Shown here piece by piece: positions 8,442-17,400 of a stretch of 29,771 nt of DNA; the first letter of the stretch is position 1; each line of letters opens with the position of its first letter. The DNA is taken from positions 1-29,771 of IMG/VR virus record IMGVR_UViG_3300044991_000089. One strand, 5' to 3'. The notes beneath the pieces are model-generated. The model had not been told where the DNA came from. It saw nothing but the letters and a program-made list of their open reading frames with translations, and did no database searches. Source of the DNA: a virus. Both the position numbers and the translations under genes were made by a program.

Positions 8442-8936
8442 ATGGCTTTACCAACAAAAATTTTGCCCGGATTTAGTGCAACACTATACGCACAGCCGGG
8501 CGCAACACCAACCGCATTAACATCTGCGGCATTGTCAACTTATGCTACCGTTTCTGCTTTGGCAGTTGTCGGTAACTTAGTGCCGGTGGAGGCAATCCCC
8601 GCATTTGGTCAAGATGATGCTGTTGCGTCATTTGGAGTTGCGGGTTCACGCCAATCGGACAAAATTCCTGTGCAATCTGCACCGACAAGTATGAGCATTA
8701 CAGCCGCTTGGAATCCTAGCGACACAGTTTTGTTATTGCTTCGTGGTGATGCTTACAACGGCACGATTGACCGCACGTTTGTTATCTCCGCTACTGATGG
8801 CACTGGCATTGTAATTTATGCGTTTAATGGTCGCGTAAGCCAATGGACTATTGACTCGGCTCCCGGAGCCGAAGCGAAAGTTAATTTTACAATTCATCCC
8901 CGTGGTAATTTATACGGCTGGTCTGCCAGCGCTTAA
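8442..8936 (+). CDS. Major tail tube protein
   Basis: A 164-residue beta-rich protein preceded by a good ribosome site (AAAGGAAA) after a 36-base gap, as expected for an abundant product. It begins MALPTKILPGFSATLY, has a strand-loop-strand core (VPVEAIPAFGQDDAVASF) and ends in EAKVNFTIHPRGNLYGWSAS, a pattern seen in siphovirus tail tube proteins where a final strand closes the ring. Position between tail terminator and tail chaperones supports the call. No direct motif proves it. Confidence 0.72.
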   Translation: MALPTKILPGFSATLYAQPGATPTALTSAALSTYATVSALAVVGNLVPVEAIPAFGQDDAVASFGVAGSRQSDKIPVQSAPTSMSITAAWNPSDTVLLLLRGDAYNGTIDRTFVISATDGTGIVIYAFNGRVSQWTIDSAPGAEAKVNFTIHPRGNLYGWSASA

Positions 8937-8937
8937 T

Positions 8938-9135
8938 ATGACCACTGATGACGCAGTAACATTGCTGACAAGTACCTACTTGCCCTTTGACCTTGTGGTC
9001 AGGGGCATGGAGTTAGACCCTAAAGAAGTAGCGGATGCTTTGGCAAATGCTACAGCAGGGTCTGAACAACAAACTGCATTACAGTTTTTGGCATCATACT
9101 TTCCGTATGCACCAACCAAAAAAATAAAAGAATAA
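8938..9135 (+). CDS. Small protein in the tail module, unknown
   Basis: A 65-residue acidic, mainly helical protein. The frame is open further upstream, but the ATG at 8938 lies 1 base after the stop of the tail tube gene and avoids overlap, so I take it as the start; translation would depend on reinitiation because no clear ribosome site is present. The sequence has DLVVRGMELDPKEVADALANA followed by a helix and ends KKIKE. I do not recognise a family. It might be a tail assembly factor made in coupling with the tube. Confidence 0.6.
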   Translation: MTTDDAVTLLTSTYLPFDLVVRGMELDPKEVADALANATAGSEQQTALQFLASYFPYAPTKKIKE

Positions 9136-9138
9136 AAC

Positions 9139-9363
9139 ATGACTACGACAATAAAAGACAGTAACGATTTGTTGAGTTTCCTAGTAAGCCAAGCCGAATC
9201 TCGCAAGGATTGGTTTGGCTTTTCTCAACAACGCATGACAGCGGTAACGCTTGCGCATCAAATTGCACAACATCATGCGGACAAAATGACACCCGATGAA
9301 GTTGTAGATTACGCACTGCAAGTCAATCACCTTATATTTCATAAAATTATTAAGGCGGGTTAA
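9139..9363 (+). CDS. Small helical protein in the tail module, unknown
   Basis: A 74-residue protein predicted to be almost all helix, with SRKDWFGFSQQRMTAVTLAHQIAQHHADKMTPDEVVDYALQVN as its core. It starts 3 bases after the preceding stop and ends 3 bases before the HK97-gp10-like gene, so it belongs to the same transcript. No domain recognised. It has no membrane segment or signal peptide. Confidence 0.6.
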   Translation: MTTTIKDSNDLLSFLVSQAESRKDWFGFSQQRMTAVTLAHQIAQHHADKMTPDEVVDYALQVNHLIFHKIIKAG

Positions 9364-9366
9364 ACC

Positions 9367-9933
9367 ATGCAAGCATCTTTCAAAATCGTTGGATTGAAGG
9401 ATGTGCTTGCCGCGTTTGATGATTTGGCAGAGCAAATTGGTGATAAAAAAGCCACCAGTAAAATTTTAGTGCCCGCAGTCCGTGAGGCAATGAAACCCGT
9501 ATTAACTGAAGCCGTTGCTCGTGCGCCGGTTAATACAGGTGGTCTAAGGTTATCCTTACAAATTGAGGCAAGACGCCCTTTACGTCGTGATAGACGGTCT
9601 AAATACATAACCGAAACGGATACAGTCATTGCGGCAGTGACAACGGCATCGGGTAAAAAACTAGCCGAAATGAGTGAAGGCAAAGGCTTATTAAAAGCCA
9701 AAAAACGACTTTCCACAATGGAGGGCGATGCTCACGTAGGCGCGTATCGCGCAAACAAATTTACAGGTATTAAAAGCGATGCTCGGGCAATAGCGCAAGA
9801 ATTTGGTTCTGCACAAAACCCAGCGCATCCTTATTTACGAACATCAATGGAAAGCCAAGCCCCACAAACCGCCAAAAGGCTTGGTGAAATTATCGGTAGG
9901 CGGATAACACAATACAAGGCAAAACAGAAATGA
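9367..9933 (+). CDS. HK97 gp10-like neck/tail protein
   Basis: A 188-residue protein with the HK97-gp10 family layout: an opening FKIVGLKDVLAAFDDLAEQIG (usually I.G...L...L..L), then LVPAVREAMKPVLTEAVARAPVNTGGLRLSL, whose APV.TG.L..S is the family signature, and a C-terminal FGSAQNPAHPYLRTSME, matching the usual E.G....PA.P.LRPA. This protein acts at the head-tail neck or in tail completion. It lies after the tail tube gene, whereas in most HK97-type genomes it lies before it. The stop overlaps the next start by ATGA. Confidence 0.9.
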   Translation: MQASFKIVGLKDVLAAFDDLAEQIGDKKATSKILVPAVREAMKPVLTEAVARAPVNTGGLRLSLQIEARRPLRRDRRSKYITETDTVIAAVTTASGKKLAEMSEGKGLLKAKKRLSTMEGDAHVGAYRANKFTGIKSDARAIAQEFGSAQNPAHPYLRTSMESQAPQTAKRLGEIIGRRITQYKAKQK

Positions 9934-10412
9934 CAAAATTTTCCAGTGCGTTTGGCGACAAATATCAAGCCAACAGAAAGAATCTTTTAATTCGTTCCTT
10001 TGAATTAGGTGGTCATACATTTAAAGTTCGTATTCCATTGGTTGCAGAATCAGAAGAAATTTACAAAAAAGTATCTGAGCCGGATGATAAAACGGTAGAA
10101 AAAATTTACGTTGAAATTACCGAGTCTTTAAGAAAATTTGAAACAACGCAAACCGAAGATTTTAAATTTACCGATAACGACATATTGGTGGAAGGCCGTT
10201 CGATGCGTGAAGCGTCAAAAAACAAGGCTATTACAGAAGCGCGTATTACCGAATTTTTTAAATTGCTTGTGCCCGAACTTGAAGGTGCAAGCCTAGAAGA
10301 TTTAACTTATGCCGATATACAAGATGAATTTCCAATCTCGGTACAAATGCAGATTGTAGAAAAGATTGGCGAAGTTATTAGCCCAACATATAAGGAAGCG
10401 CGGGGAAACTGA
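9930..10412 (+). CDS. Tail assembly chaperone, upstream frame (gpG-like)
   Basis: A 160-residue soluble protein just before the tape measure, the position of the lambda gpG-type chaperone that coats the tape measure during tail assembly. The C-terminal half reads ITEFFKLLVPELEGASLEDLTYADIQDEFPISVQMQIVEKIGEVISPTYKEARGN; the pattern L.YADI..EFP.S.Q...V..I...I.P.Y...R.N is common in such proteins. The last sense codons overlap a GGGAAAC slippery heptamer immediately before the stop (TGA, 10410-10412), so a fraction of ribosomes would read on into the next frame. Confidence 0.85.
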   Translation: MTKFSSAFGDKYQANRKNLLIRSFELGGHTFKVRIPLVAESEEIYKKVSEPDDKTVEKIYVEITESLRKFETTQTEDFKFTDNDILVEGRSMREASKNKAITEARITEFFKLLVPELEGASLEDLTYADIQDEFPISVQMQIVEKIGEVISPTYKEARGN

Positions 10413-10460
10413 TTGGCTCGTTGAAAAGTCAATGTCAAGCGGCAATGATTTTCAACGGGC
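10403..10460 (+). promoter_or_regulatory. Programmed -1 ribosomal frameshift site with stem-loop
   Basis: GGGAAAC (10403-10409) lies in the zero frame as G GGA AAC, a canonical X XXY YYZ slippery heptamer, directly before the TGA stop. After a 6-base spacer, 10416-10427 (GCTCGTTGAAAA) can pair with 10449-10460 (TTTTCAACGGGC) in a 12-bp stem with one G-U pair and a 21-base loop. The -1 frame is open from the heptamer to 10774. All parts of the classic lambda G-GT mechanism are present. Efficiency cannot be read from the sequence. Confidence 0.9.
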
Positions 10461-10774
10461 ACACCTTAGACACAATACAAGACATTGATGATGTAACCAT
10501 GGCAAACATCCAAACGATGTATGCCGATGGGTTGGTTGGAAATTATGGCGTGCTAACGCAAATAGCGACTCTGACAAACGGGGTGTTTAACTATATGCGA
10601 CCGGCAAATTCACCGCCGTATAAACTAGCCAACATCCTTGGTAATGCGTATGATTACATCTATCCACCGTTGCCTGAGGGCAGTAAACAAGCGGCTGTCA
10701 ACGATAGCCTTTTAATGTTTATGACACAGGCACAGGGGTTTGATAAAAAATTGTTTGAGGTAAAACATGGCTAA
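10409..10774 (+). CDS. Tail assembly chaperone extension (gpT-like), made by -1 frameshift
   Basis: This is the 121-residue extension read after -1 slippage at 10403-10409, giving a fusion of about 281 residues with the upstream chaperone. In the fused frame the reading continues LIGSLKSQCQAAMIFNGHTLD with no stop until 10774. A start at TTG 10421 would be the only independent option and has no ribosome site, so frameshift expression is more likely. The T part of such chaperones contacts the tape measure or tube. It overlaps the tape measure gene by 8 bases. The ending has KLANILGNAYDYIYPPLPEGSK, not otherwise recognised. Confidence 0.85.
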   Translation: MIGSLKSQCQAAMIFNGHTLDTIQDIDDVTMANIQTMYADGLVGNYGVLTQIATLTNGVFNYMRPANSPPYKLANILGNAYDYIYPPLPEGSKQAAVNDSLLMFMTQAQGFDKKLFEVKHG

Positions 10775-12776
10775 TATGATTGCCCGCCTTGGCGTTGTTC
10801 TAGGTTTAGATTCTGCGGAGTTCAGCCGAGGATTAGATTCGGCTGGCAAAAAACTTGAACAGTTTAGCCAATCAGCAGAAAAATTTGGCAAGATAGGTGC
10901 AACCGCATTATTAGCCGCAAGTGTTGCCGCCGTTAAATATGCGGATGAATTAGCCGACGTAGCCGAAGCCAATGAAGTTGCAATTGGTACTGTATTACAG
11001 TTATCCAATGCGCTTGCCAATTCGGGTGGTAAAGCAGACAACGCGGGCAAGATGCTATCGGCGTTTGCTAAATTTATTGACGAAGCGGCTGGCGGTTCTG
11101 ATAAAGCGCAAAAAACAGCAATTGCGTTGGGAATCAGTTTAAAAGATTTAGGCAAACTTTCCCAAGAAGAACTGTTAAACAAATTAGTTGCCAATTTAGG
11201 AAAAATTGAAGACCCGATTACGCGTAGTGCTAAATCAATGGAGGTTTTTTCCAAAGCCGCCAAGGGCGTTGACATGGTTGGTTTTGCTCAAAAAATGGGC
11301 GAAGTTAATCCAATTATTGCAGAACAAGAAAAAGCAATTAAAGCCGCCGCTGACACTTACGATTTGTTAGCACAAACATCCCGCAATGTAATGGTTACAT
11401 TGGCTACGCAACTGGGTCCTGTTTTAAAAGCAAGTATTGATTACATCAAAGATTTAGCCGGTGAAACAAATATTCTTGGTCCTATATTTAAAACTGTTTT
11501 CCAAACAATAGCAATATCAATTGCGGAAGTGGCATTTGTTTTAGGCGGTTTGCTTAGACAAATGCAATTAACAATAACAATTTTCAAAAGTGTTATCCCA
11601 TCTTATGATGACAAAGATTTTGAAAATGTATTTGGCAAAAAGGAAATTGCCGACATTGTTGCTCGGCAAGACCTTGATAGGTTTATAAATAAAGTAATGG
11701 GTGTCAGTGAATATGGAAATTCAATTGACGCGTTATCAAAGAAAACTGCTGTAACAAAACCCGCTGGTGGTGGTCGTTCAGTTGCCGAATCTAAAGAAGC
11801 AGAAGCGGCAAGAAAAAGACAAATGCAATTGTATGCTCAAGGTGCGGCTAATGCGCAAAAGGCGGCAGAAGAAGATGCCAAGGCACGCGCTGAATTTTTT
11901 AGTATGTACGAAAAAGGAAATGGTGCAGTTGCAGAACGTCAGCGTTTAATGAACATTGCGCTTGATAATGAAAAAGAGATGATGCAATTGGATATGAAAG
12001 CATCAACAATGCGTCAAGAAGATTTTATTCTTGAACGTGAGCAAATGCAGATTAGACAACAACTTGCGGCAAATTTAGAAGAATTGGATGCACGCAGGGA
12101 TTTAACTACAACAGCCCGAGCAGAAGCGGAAGCCCGTGAAGTTGCATTGGCAGAAAAATCTTTAGCAATTTCCCGTGAAAAATACCAATTGACATTAAAC
12201 CTAAGACAAGGTTCGTACGAGGAAGGTTTTACCAAACAAGCGATGCGGTTCTTGCGTGATATGCCAACAGAATTAGAACAAGGTGCAAAAGCGTTTGATT
12301 CATTAATGGGCAATATGGAATCGGCTATTGATAGGTTTGTACGAACTGGCAAACTTGGATTTAAAGACCTTGCCAAAAGCATTATCCAAGACATGATTGC
12401 CATGCAAATGAAAGCGGCGGCATCTAATTTTCTCAGTTCGCTGTTTGGGTCAATGTTTGGTATGCGTGCAAACCCGTATCAACCAGCGGCAATGACGGGC
12501 GTTCCCGGATATGCTGATGGTGGTTCTCCTGCGGTTGGTCAAGCAAGCATCGTGGGTGAACGTGGACCCGAATTGTTTGTGCCACGGACAGCGGGAAATA
12601 TTATTCCAAACCATGCGTTAAGCGGTATGGGCGGCACAACAATGGTGACAAACAATTACATTAATGCAATTGATACCAAATCGTTTGAGGACAGATTGCT
12701 GTCAAGCCCTAATGCGGTATGGGCGGCAAATCAATACGCAGGGAAATCATTGGCAGTGAATCGAGGTCGAGCATGA
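10767..12776 (+). CDS. Tape measure protein
   Basis: A 669-residue, Ala-rich, largely helical protein with the tape measure layout. It begins MANMIARLGVVLGLDSAEFSRGLDSAGKKLEQ (the usual I.v.l..d...f...l..a...l), has a hydrophobic stretch at about 241-275 that could span a membrane during DNA entry, a long coiled coil at about 340-470 rich in Glu, Gln and Lys, and a C-terminal YADGGSPAVGQASIVGERGPELFVP that matches the well-known G.P..VGE.GPE.FVP motif. By the usual rule of about 0.15 nm per residue, the tail would be near 100 nm. It overlaps the chaperone extension and the next gene. Confidence 0.95.
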   Translation: MANMIARLGVVLGLDSAEFSRGLDSAGKKLEQFSQSAEKFGKIGATALLAASVAAVKYADELADVAEANEVAIGTVLQLSNALANSGGKADNAGKMLSAFAKFIDEAAGGSDKAQKTAIALGISLKDLGKLSQEELLNKLVANLGKIEDPITRSAKSMEVFSKAAKGVDMVGFAQKMGEVNPIIAEQEKAIKAAADTYDLLAQTSRNVMVTLATQLGPVLKASIDYIKDLAGETNILGPIFKTVFQTIAISIAEVAFVLGGLLRQMQLTITIFKSVIPSYDDKDFENVFGKKEIADIVARQDLDRFINKVMGVSEYGNSIDALSKKTAVTKPAGGGRSVAESKEAEAARKRQMQLYAQGAANAQKAAEEDAKARAEFFSMYEKGNGAVAERQRLMNIALDNEKEMMQLDMKASTMRQEDFILEREQMQIRQQLAANLEELDARRDLTTTARAEAEAREVALAEKSLAISREKYQLTLNLRQGSYEEGFTKQAMRFLRDMPTELEQGAKAFDSLMGNMESAIDRFVRTGKLGFKDLAKSIIQDMIAMQMKAAASNFLSSLFGSMFGMRANPYQPAAMTGVPGYADGGSPAVGQASIVGERGPELFVPRTAGNIIPNHALSGMGGTTMVTNNYINAIDTKSFEDRLLSSPNAVWAANQYAGKSLAVNRGRA

Positions 12777-13369
12777 GTTTTCAAACCATTTTTGAGATAC
12801 AGCAATCCATGACGGTGAACAATCGTCGCGTGGTTGGTCAACAAGTAGCGCGGTCGGGCTATATTACTGTGGCGCAATATTTAACGGCTGTGCCTTGGGT
12901 GTTTACGATTCAACCTCATGCGTATTTGTACTATCCACAAGTGCGTGCAATCATTCAAGCGATTGACAATAAAGATAGGCAGTTATCCGAAACCATTGTG
13001 ATGACCAGTTCCAATTTGTCTTGGTTTACGTCAATGCAAGGAACGGCTACGGCGGCAACGCTTAACGGCGCACCAGCGGCTAATACACAAACTCTTGCGT
13101 TAACGTCTAACGGCACGTTTAAGGCCGGTGATTTTATTATGATTAGTGGATACACGTACAAGATAACGGCTGATTCTGCCGGTTCATCCGTAAATATTCA
13201 CCGACCTTTGATTGGTTCGCCATCATCAGGCACAACTGTTTTTATTGGCAATCAATGCACGTTTACAGTTGTTGCTGAGGCGTGTCCGACATATACTTTA
13301 AACCCAATGACCAACGGCGCATTTGTGCAATGGGATGCGCCATTTGTTTTTAGAGAGTACATCACATGA
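12773..13369 (+). CDS. Tail tip protein after tape measure (distal tail / GTA gp12-like position)
   Basis: A 198-residue protein. An upstream in-frame start exists, but the ATG at 12773 forms an ATGA overlap with the tape measure stop and has GAGG nearby, so I prefer it. It is beta-rich (MSFQTIFEIQQSMTVNNRR; a central domain with FKAGDFIMISGYTYKIT; end NGAFVQWDAPFVFREYIT). Position as first gene after the tape measure matches distal tail proteins such as lambda gpM or GTA gp12 (DUF2460). FKAGDFIMISGYTYKIT resembles a short beta-barrel segment seen in several tip proteins. Family membership is inferred from position. Confidence 0.65.
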   Translation: MSFQTIFEIQQSMTVNNRRVVGQQVARSGYITVAQYLTAVPWVFTIQPHAYLYYPQVRAIIQAIDNKDRQLSETIVMTSSNLSWFTSMQGTATAATLNGAPAANTQTLALTSNGTFKAGDFIMISGYTYKITADSAGSSVNIHRPLIGSPSSGTTVFIGNQCTFTVVAEACPTYTLNPMTNGAFVQWDAPFVFREYIT

Positions 13370-14034
13370 CAACCATTAACGCCGTTACAGGCTCGCAAAT
13401 TAACCATGCGGAATTTGTAAAATTAACTGTTGGCGTTGCCGGTACTGTTTACACATTTTGCAATGCCGCCGCCCCAATTACTGTGGGTGGCAATACGTTT
13501 TCAAACCTTGGCGCACTTTTAAACGTTGGCGATGTTCAACGCGATATTAAAGCCACATCAGACGACATGACGATTGCTCTGACGGGAATTTTGCCTGCAA
13601 ACATTGCGGTCATTTTGTCGGGCGACATCAAGGGTTCACTGGTCGAAGTGTGGCGTGGTTTCTTTGATTCCAACAATCAAATTATTACAACGCCAACAAC
13701 CCAGTTTTTTAAACGCTACCAAGGTATTATTAACAGCGTAGCAATTACCGAAGATTTCAATACAGAGATGCGCACACGGGTGGCAACTTGTTCCATATCG
13801 TGTTCGTCAATGCGACGCATTTTGGAAAACAGATTGTCAGGCGTGCGAACAAACAAAAGTAATTGGCAATTTATTTACGGCGTAAATGAAACGTCAATGA
13901 ACCGCGTTTCGGAAATATCAAATACTTATTTTGATTTTGGCAAACCACCGATGACGCAAACACAATCAAGTGAAACAACCGTAACCATGGATGGCGGCGG
14001 GGATAGCGGTGGGGATGGTGGTGGGGATGGTTAA
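13366..14034 (+). CDS. Tail tip protein, DUF2163-like / GTA gp13-like position, Gly-Asp tail
   Basis: A 222-residue protein, second after the tape measure. It is beta-rich in the N-terminal half (FVKLTVGVAGTVYTFCNAAAPITVGGNTFSN; DMTIALTGILPAN) in the manner of hub proteins that insert into the tail tip. Later it has RRILENRLSGVRTNKSNWQ followed by TSMNRVSEISNTYFDFGKP, a pattern found in other phage tip proteins at this position. The C-terminus is a run of Gly and Asp (about 15 residues) encoded by a GGTGGGGAT-type repeat. It overlaps the previous gene by ATGA. I assign role by position, with moderate confidence. Confidence 0.62.
   Translation: MTTINAVTGSQINHAEFVKLTVGVAGTVYTFCNAAAPITVGGNTFSNLGALLNVGDVQRDIKATSDDMTIALTGILPANIAVILSGDIKGSLVEVWRGFFDSNNQIITTPTTQFFKRYQGIINSVAITEDFNTEMRTRVATCSISCSSMRRILENRLSGVRTNKSNWQFIYGVNETSMNRVSEISNTYFDFGKPPMTQTQSSETTVTMDGGGDSGGDGGGDG
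13988..14031 (+). repeat. Short GC-rich tandem repeat coding for a Gly-Asp tail
   Basis: The DNA here is built from imperfect 9-base units of the type GGTGGGGAT, giving a C-terminal stretch of Gly with Asp every third or fourth residue. It is the most G-rich stretch nearby and would be prone to slippage in copy number. An acidic, flexible end could bind metal ions or act as a linker; neither is shown. Confidence 0.7.
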
Positions 14035-14037
14035 AAA

Positions 14038-14484
14038 ATGATAAGACACGCAACAAAATATGACATACCAAGATTGCTTGAAATTGTGGAAGCCTATGCT
14101 TATGAAAACCCTATTAAAAAACTTGGTGATTCTTGTAACCATTTTCCTCGGTATGTTGAGCAACTTTTGTTTGAAATTATTAGCGGTCGTGGTTTTATTT
14201 ACATCGATTCCAATTTACGCGGTGCAATTGTTGCTTATAAAACTGCAAACATTTGGTCGCCCAAAATAAAAGAATTAAACGAATTGCTTTGGTGGGTTGA
14301 ACCCGAGCATAGAAATGGGACAGTTGGTGGTAGATTGTGGAAAGCGTTTGATGAACGTGCGCAAGCGATGTTAAAAGCGGGCGATGTGGATTTTGTTTGC
14401 ACATCAATCTCGGCACAAGGTCCTTTGATTGATTACACGCGACGAGGGTATAAACCACTTGGCGCAACTTTCGTTAGGGAATAA
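14038..14484 (+). CDS. GNAT-family N-acetyltransferase in the tail operon
   Basis: A 148-residue GNAT fold protein. It opens MIRHATKYDIPRLLEIVEAY (the beta1-alpha1 pattern I.R.A...D...L), has the motif A strand and acetyl-CoA loop LLWWVEPEHRNGTVGGRLWKAF at about 83-104 (the R-N-G-x-x-G-G loop corresponds to Q/R-x-x-G-x-G/A), and ends in TRRGYKPLGATFVRE, the usual ..GF..... of motif B. It is preceded by GGTTAAAAA and followed after 2 bases by the J-like tip gene. The substrate is unknown: a tail or host protein amine, or a small molecule. In related tails this gene slot often holds an NlpC/P60 peptidase. Confidence 0.85.
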   Translation: MIRHATKYDIPRLLEIVEAYAYENPIKKLGDSCNHFPRYVEQLLFEIISGRGFIYIDSNLRGAIVAYKTANIWSPKIKELNELLWWVEPEHRNGTVGGRLWKAFDERAQAMLKAGDVDFVCTSISAQGPLIDYTRRGYKPLGATFVRE

Positions 14485-14486
14485 AA

Positions 14487-17400
14487 ATGGTAGCGACACT
14501 TATTGCGGCGGGCGCACAATATTTAGCAACAGCAACAGGCATGACACTTGCTTATGCTACGTTTGCCGTTAATTTTGCTGTATCGCTAATTGTTACCCGC
14601 ATTTTTGCTGACAATCCCGAATCGCAACAAGACATGGGTGTGCGTCAGCAAGTGCCGCCTAGTTCGGTTAACGCAATACCTATTGTGTACGGTGATGCCT
14701 ATATGGGCGGCACGTTTGTAGATGCGGTGCTAACAACTGACCAAAAAACAATGTATTACGTTTTGGCAATCTCTAGCATAAGCGAAGCAAACGCAACGCT
14801 AGGAACTGCGGCTGGTGTGTTCAATTACGACACCACAAAAATGTATTACGGCGACCGCTTGATTACATTTGATGGTAGCGATTTAACTAAAGTAATTAGT
14901 TTGACGGATGAGGCGGGTAACGTTGACACAAAAATTAGCGGCAATTTGTACATCAGTTTGTATAAATCATCCAATGCAGGGGTAATTACATCGGCAAACG
15001 GCGCATCGGCTCCGAGTACCGTAATGGGCGGTTCAGACATTGCTGTTGGGCAAAGATGGCCTGCGACTAATAGGCAGATGAATAACTTGGGTTTTGCCAT
15101 TGTCAAATTGGTTTACAACCGAGATGCTGACACCACACAATTACAGCCTATTACATTTAGCGTAAGCCATTATCCAAATGGAGCAAGCGTTGCAAAACCG
15201 GGAGATGTGTGGCTTGATTACGTTACAAACAAATCTTATGGTGGTGCAATTGGTTGGTTGCCTGATGGTTCTTTTACTGCAAGCAATGTTGACACAGCAA
15301 GTGCAACTGCGCTTAATGTTTATTCGGATGCCACAATTACTTACACACCCGCCGGTGGTGGTTCACCGGTTACACAAGCGCGATACAGAATCAATGGCGT
15401 ATTAGACGCGGGTCAAACAGTGCTGTCTAACTTAGACCGCATCATGTCGGCTTGCGATTCTTGGATGACCTATAACGCGGCACTTGGTCAATGGTCTGTC
15501 GTAATGAACAAGGCAGAATCTACAGCATACGCGTTTACGGATAATAATATTATTGGCGACATTCGCGTTAGTGCGACAGATATTACATCGTCAATAAATC
15601 AAGTTGAGGCTCGCTTTCCGTTTAAATCCAATCGTGACCAAGCGTCATTTGTCAACATACAAACGCCTGTTGGGTTGCTGTACCCTAATGAGCCAGTTAA
15701 CAAATATTCCATTACATACGATTTAGTAAACGATTCGGTACAAGCGCAATACCTTGCCAATCGTTTGTTAGAACAAGCCCGCGAGGATTTGCTTGTTTCA
15801 TTTAATACATCGTATTACGGCATTCAAGTGGATGCGGGTAATGTTATTAGCGTCACCAATGCCGATTACGGATGGAACGCTAAATTATTCCGAGTAATGA
15901 AAGTAAACGAAGCATCGTTGCCTGACGGGTCATTAGGTGCGCGACTTGAAATTGTTGAATACAACGCACAAGTTTATGATGACTTTGACATTACGCAATT
16001 TACACCCGCACCCAATAGCGGGTTGGCATCACCTATTTATTTTTCGCCTTTGTCCGCGCCAACTGTTGTGGGATATCCATCAGCAGTAGTTCCAAATTTT
16101 AGCGTCACAGTTTTTATACCAACAACGGGTCGCGTAACATTTACCAATTTGTTTTTTACAACAAGTCCAACGCCAGTTTCTAGTGATTGGCAATTGTTAA
16201 CAAGCGCATCAACCGCTAACAATCAACCAATTACAAACAACACTAATTACACATACACAAATTTAACGCTTGATACGGGTACGTATTATTTTGCTTATTT
16301 AGTTGGCAACGATATAACCACATCGACTCTCAGCCCAATCAGCGCATCGTTTGTTTGGACTCCTGTAGCGGGCGCGGGTGCGGCGGGTCCTTTTGTTGAC
16401 ATATCTGGGTTAACAGTATTTTCACGGTCAAGCGGTGGCACTGTTACGCCATCTACGGCTACGCTTACGGCTGTTACACAAAACGTTACATCGCCAACAT
16501 ACGCATGGACAATTACAGACGCAACGCCTACAACTGGTTCTGCTTCGACAATTACAATTACGCCCGATTCCGGCGTATCAAATGTTACCGCGTCTTTGGT
16601 TGTTAATGGAAGTAATTTAACAAGTGCAATTACAAGAAGCATCACAATGGCGGTTGTTGATGATGGCAGTAGCGGAAGTACGGGTCCTCGTAATGCACAA
16701 GTATATTTTTTCTACAATACGGGGCAATCAACCGCGCCAACCGCACCAACAACATCCGAAGTTGAGTATAACTTTTCAACGCAAACCGCAACCACAACTG
16801 CAAGCGGATGGGCTACAACATTTAGCCCAAGCGCGGTTTCAACAACATCTGCTAACAATAAATATTGGGCGGTTCTTGTTGTGTTTCAAGAAAACACTTT
16901 TGGCGGCTCATACAGCGAAACCATTAGTACGGTATTTACTTGGCAAAATTTAAATGGTTTGGTTACTTTTACCAACCTTGCAAATTCTGTTGGGTCAGGC
17001 GGCACAACCACTACGTTTATTGATGGCGGTGCAATTACCGCAAACAGTTTGACGGTTGACAAAATTACATCAGGAACAACTAGCACATTAAACGGAGGTG
17101 TTTTCCAACTTGGTAATGCGGGCGTAGTTCTTAATGGGTTTACAGGCGTTGGTGGTTTTGAATCTACTACAAATGGTCGATTTGGTTTAATGGTGTTCCA
17201 AGAAACCCCGTCAGTAAATACGGCGGCGGCATTGGGTGCAGTTACTTATTCAAGTGGTGCGTCAGCAATTGCGGCGTTCGCAACTTATGATTTAAATTAC
17301 AACTCTTTTTATACCGCTTTTTCTCTTGGAACAAATACATTTGCGGGCAATGGTCGATATAACCGAAGCATTGGAACAGTTGGAAATATTGCATTAGTTC

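Noticed and set aside
8851-8937. Longer N-terminus for the small gene after the tail tube
   Set aside because: It would overlap the tube gene by 86 bases; the ATG at 8938 is placed immediately after the tube stop.
16295-16645. 116-residue antisense frame in the J-like gene
   Set aside because: Antisense shadow of a Thr/Ala/Ser-rich beta-sandwich region; composition is low complexity.
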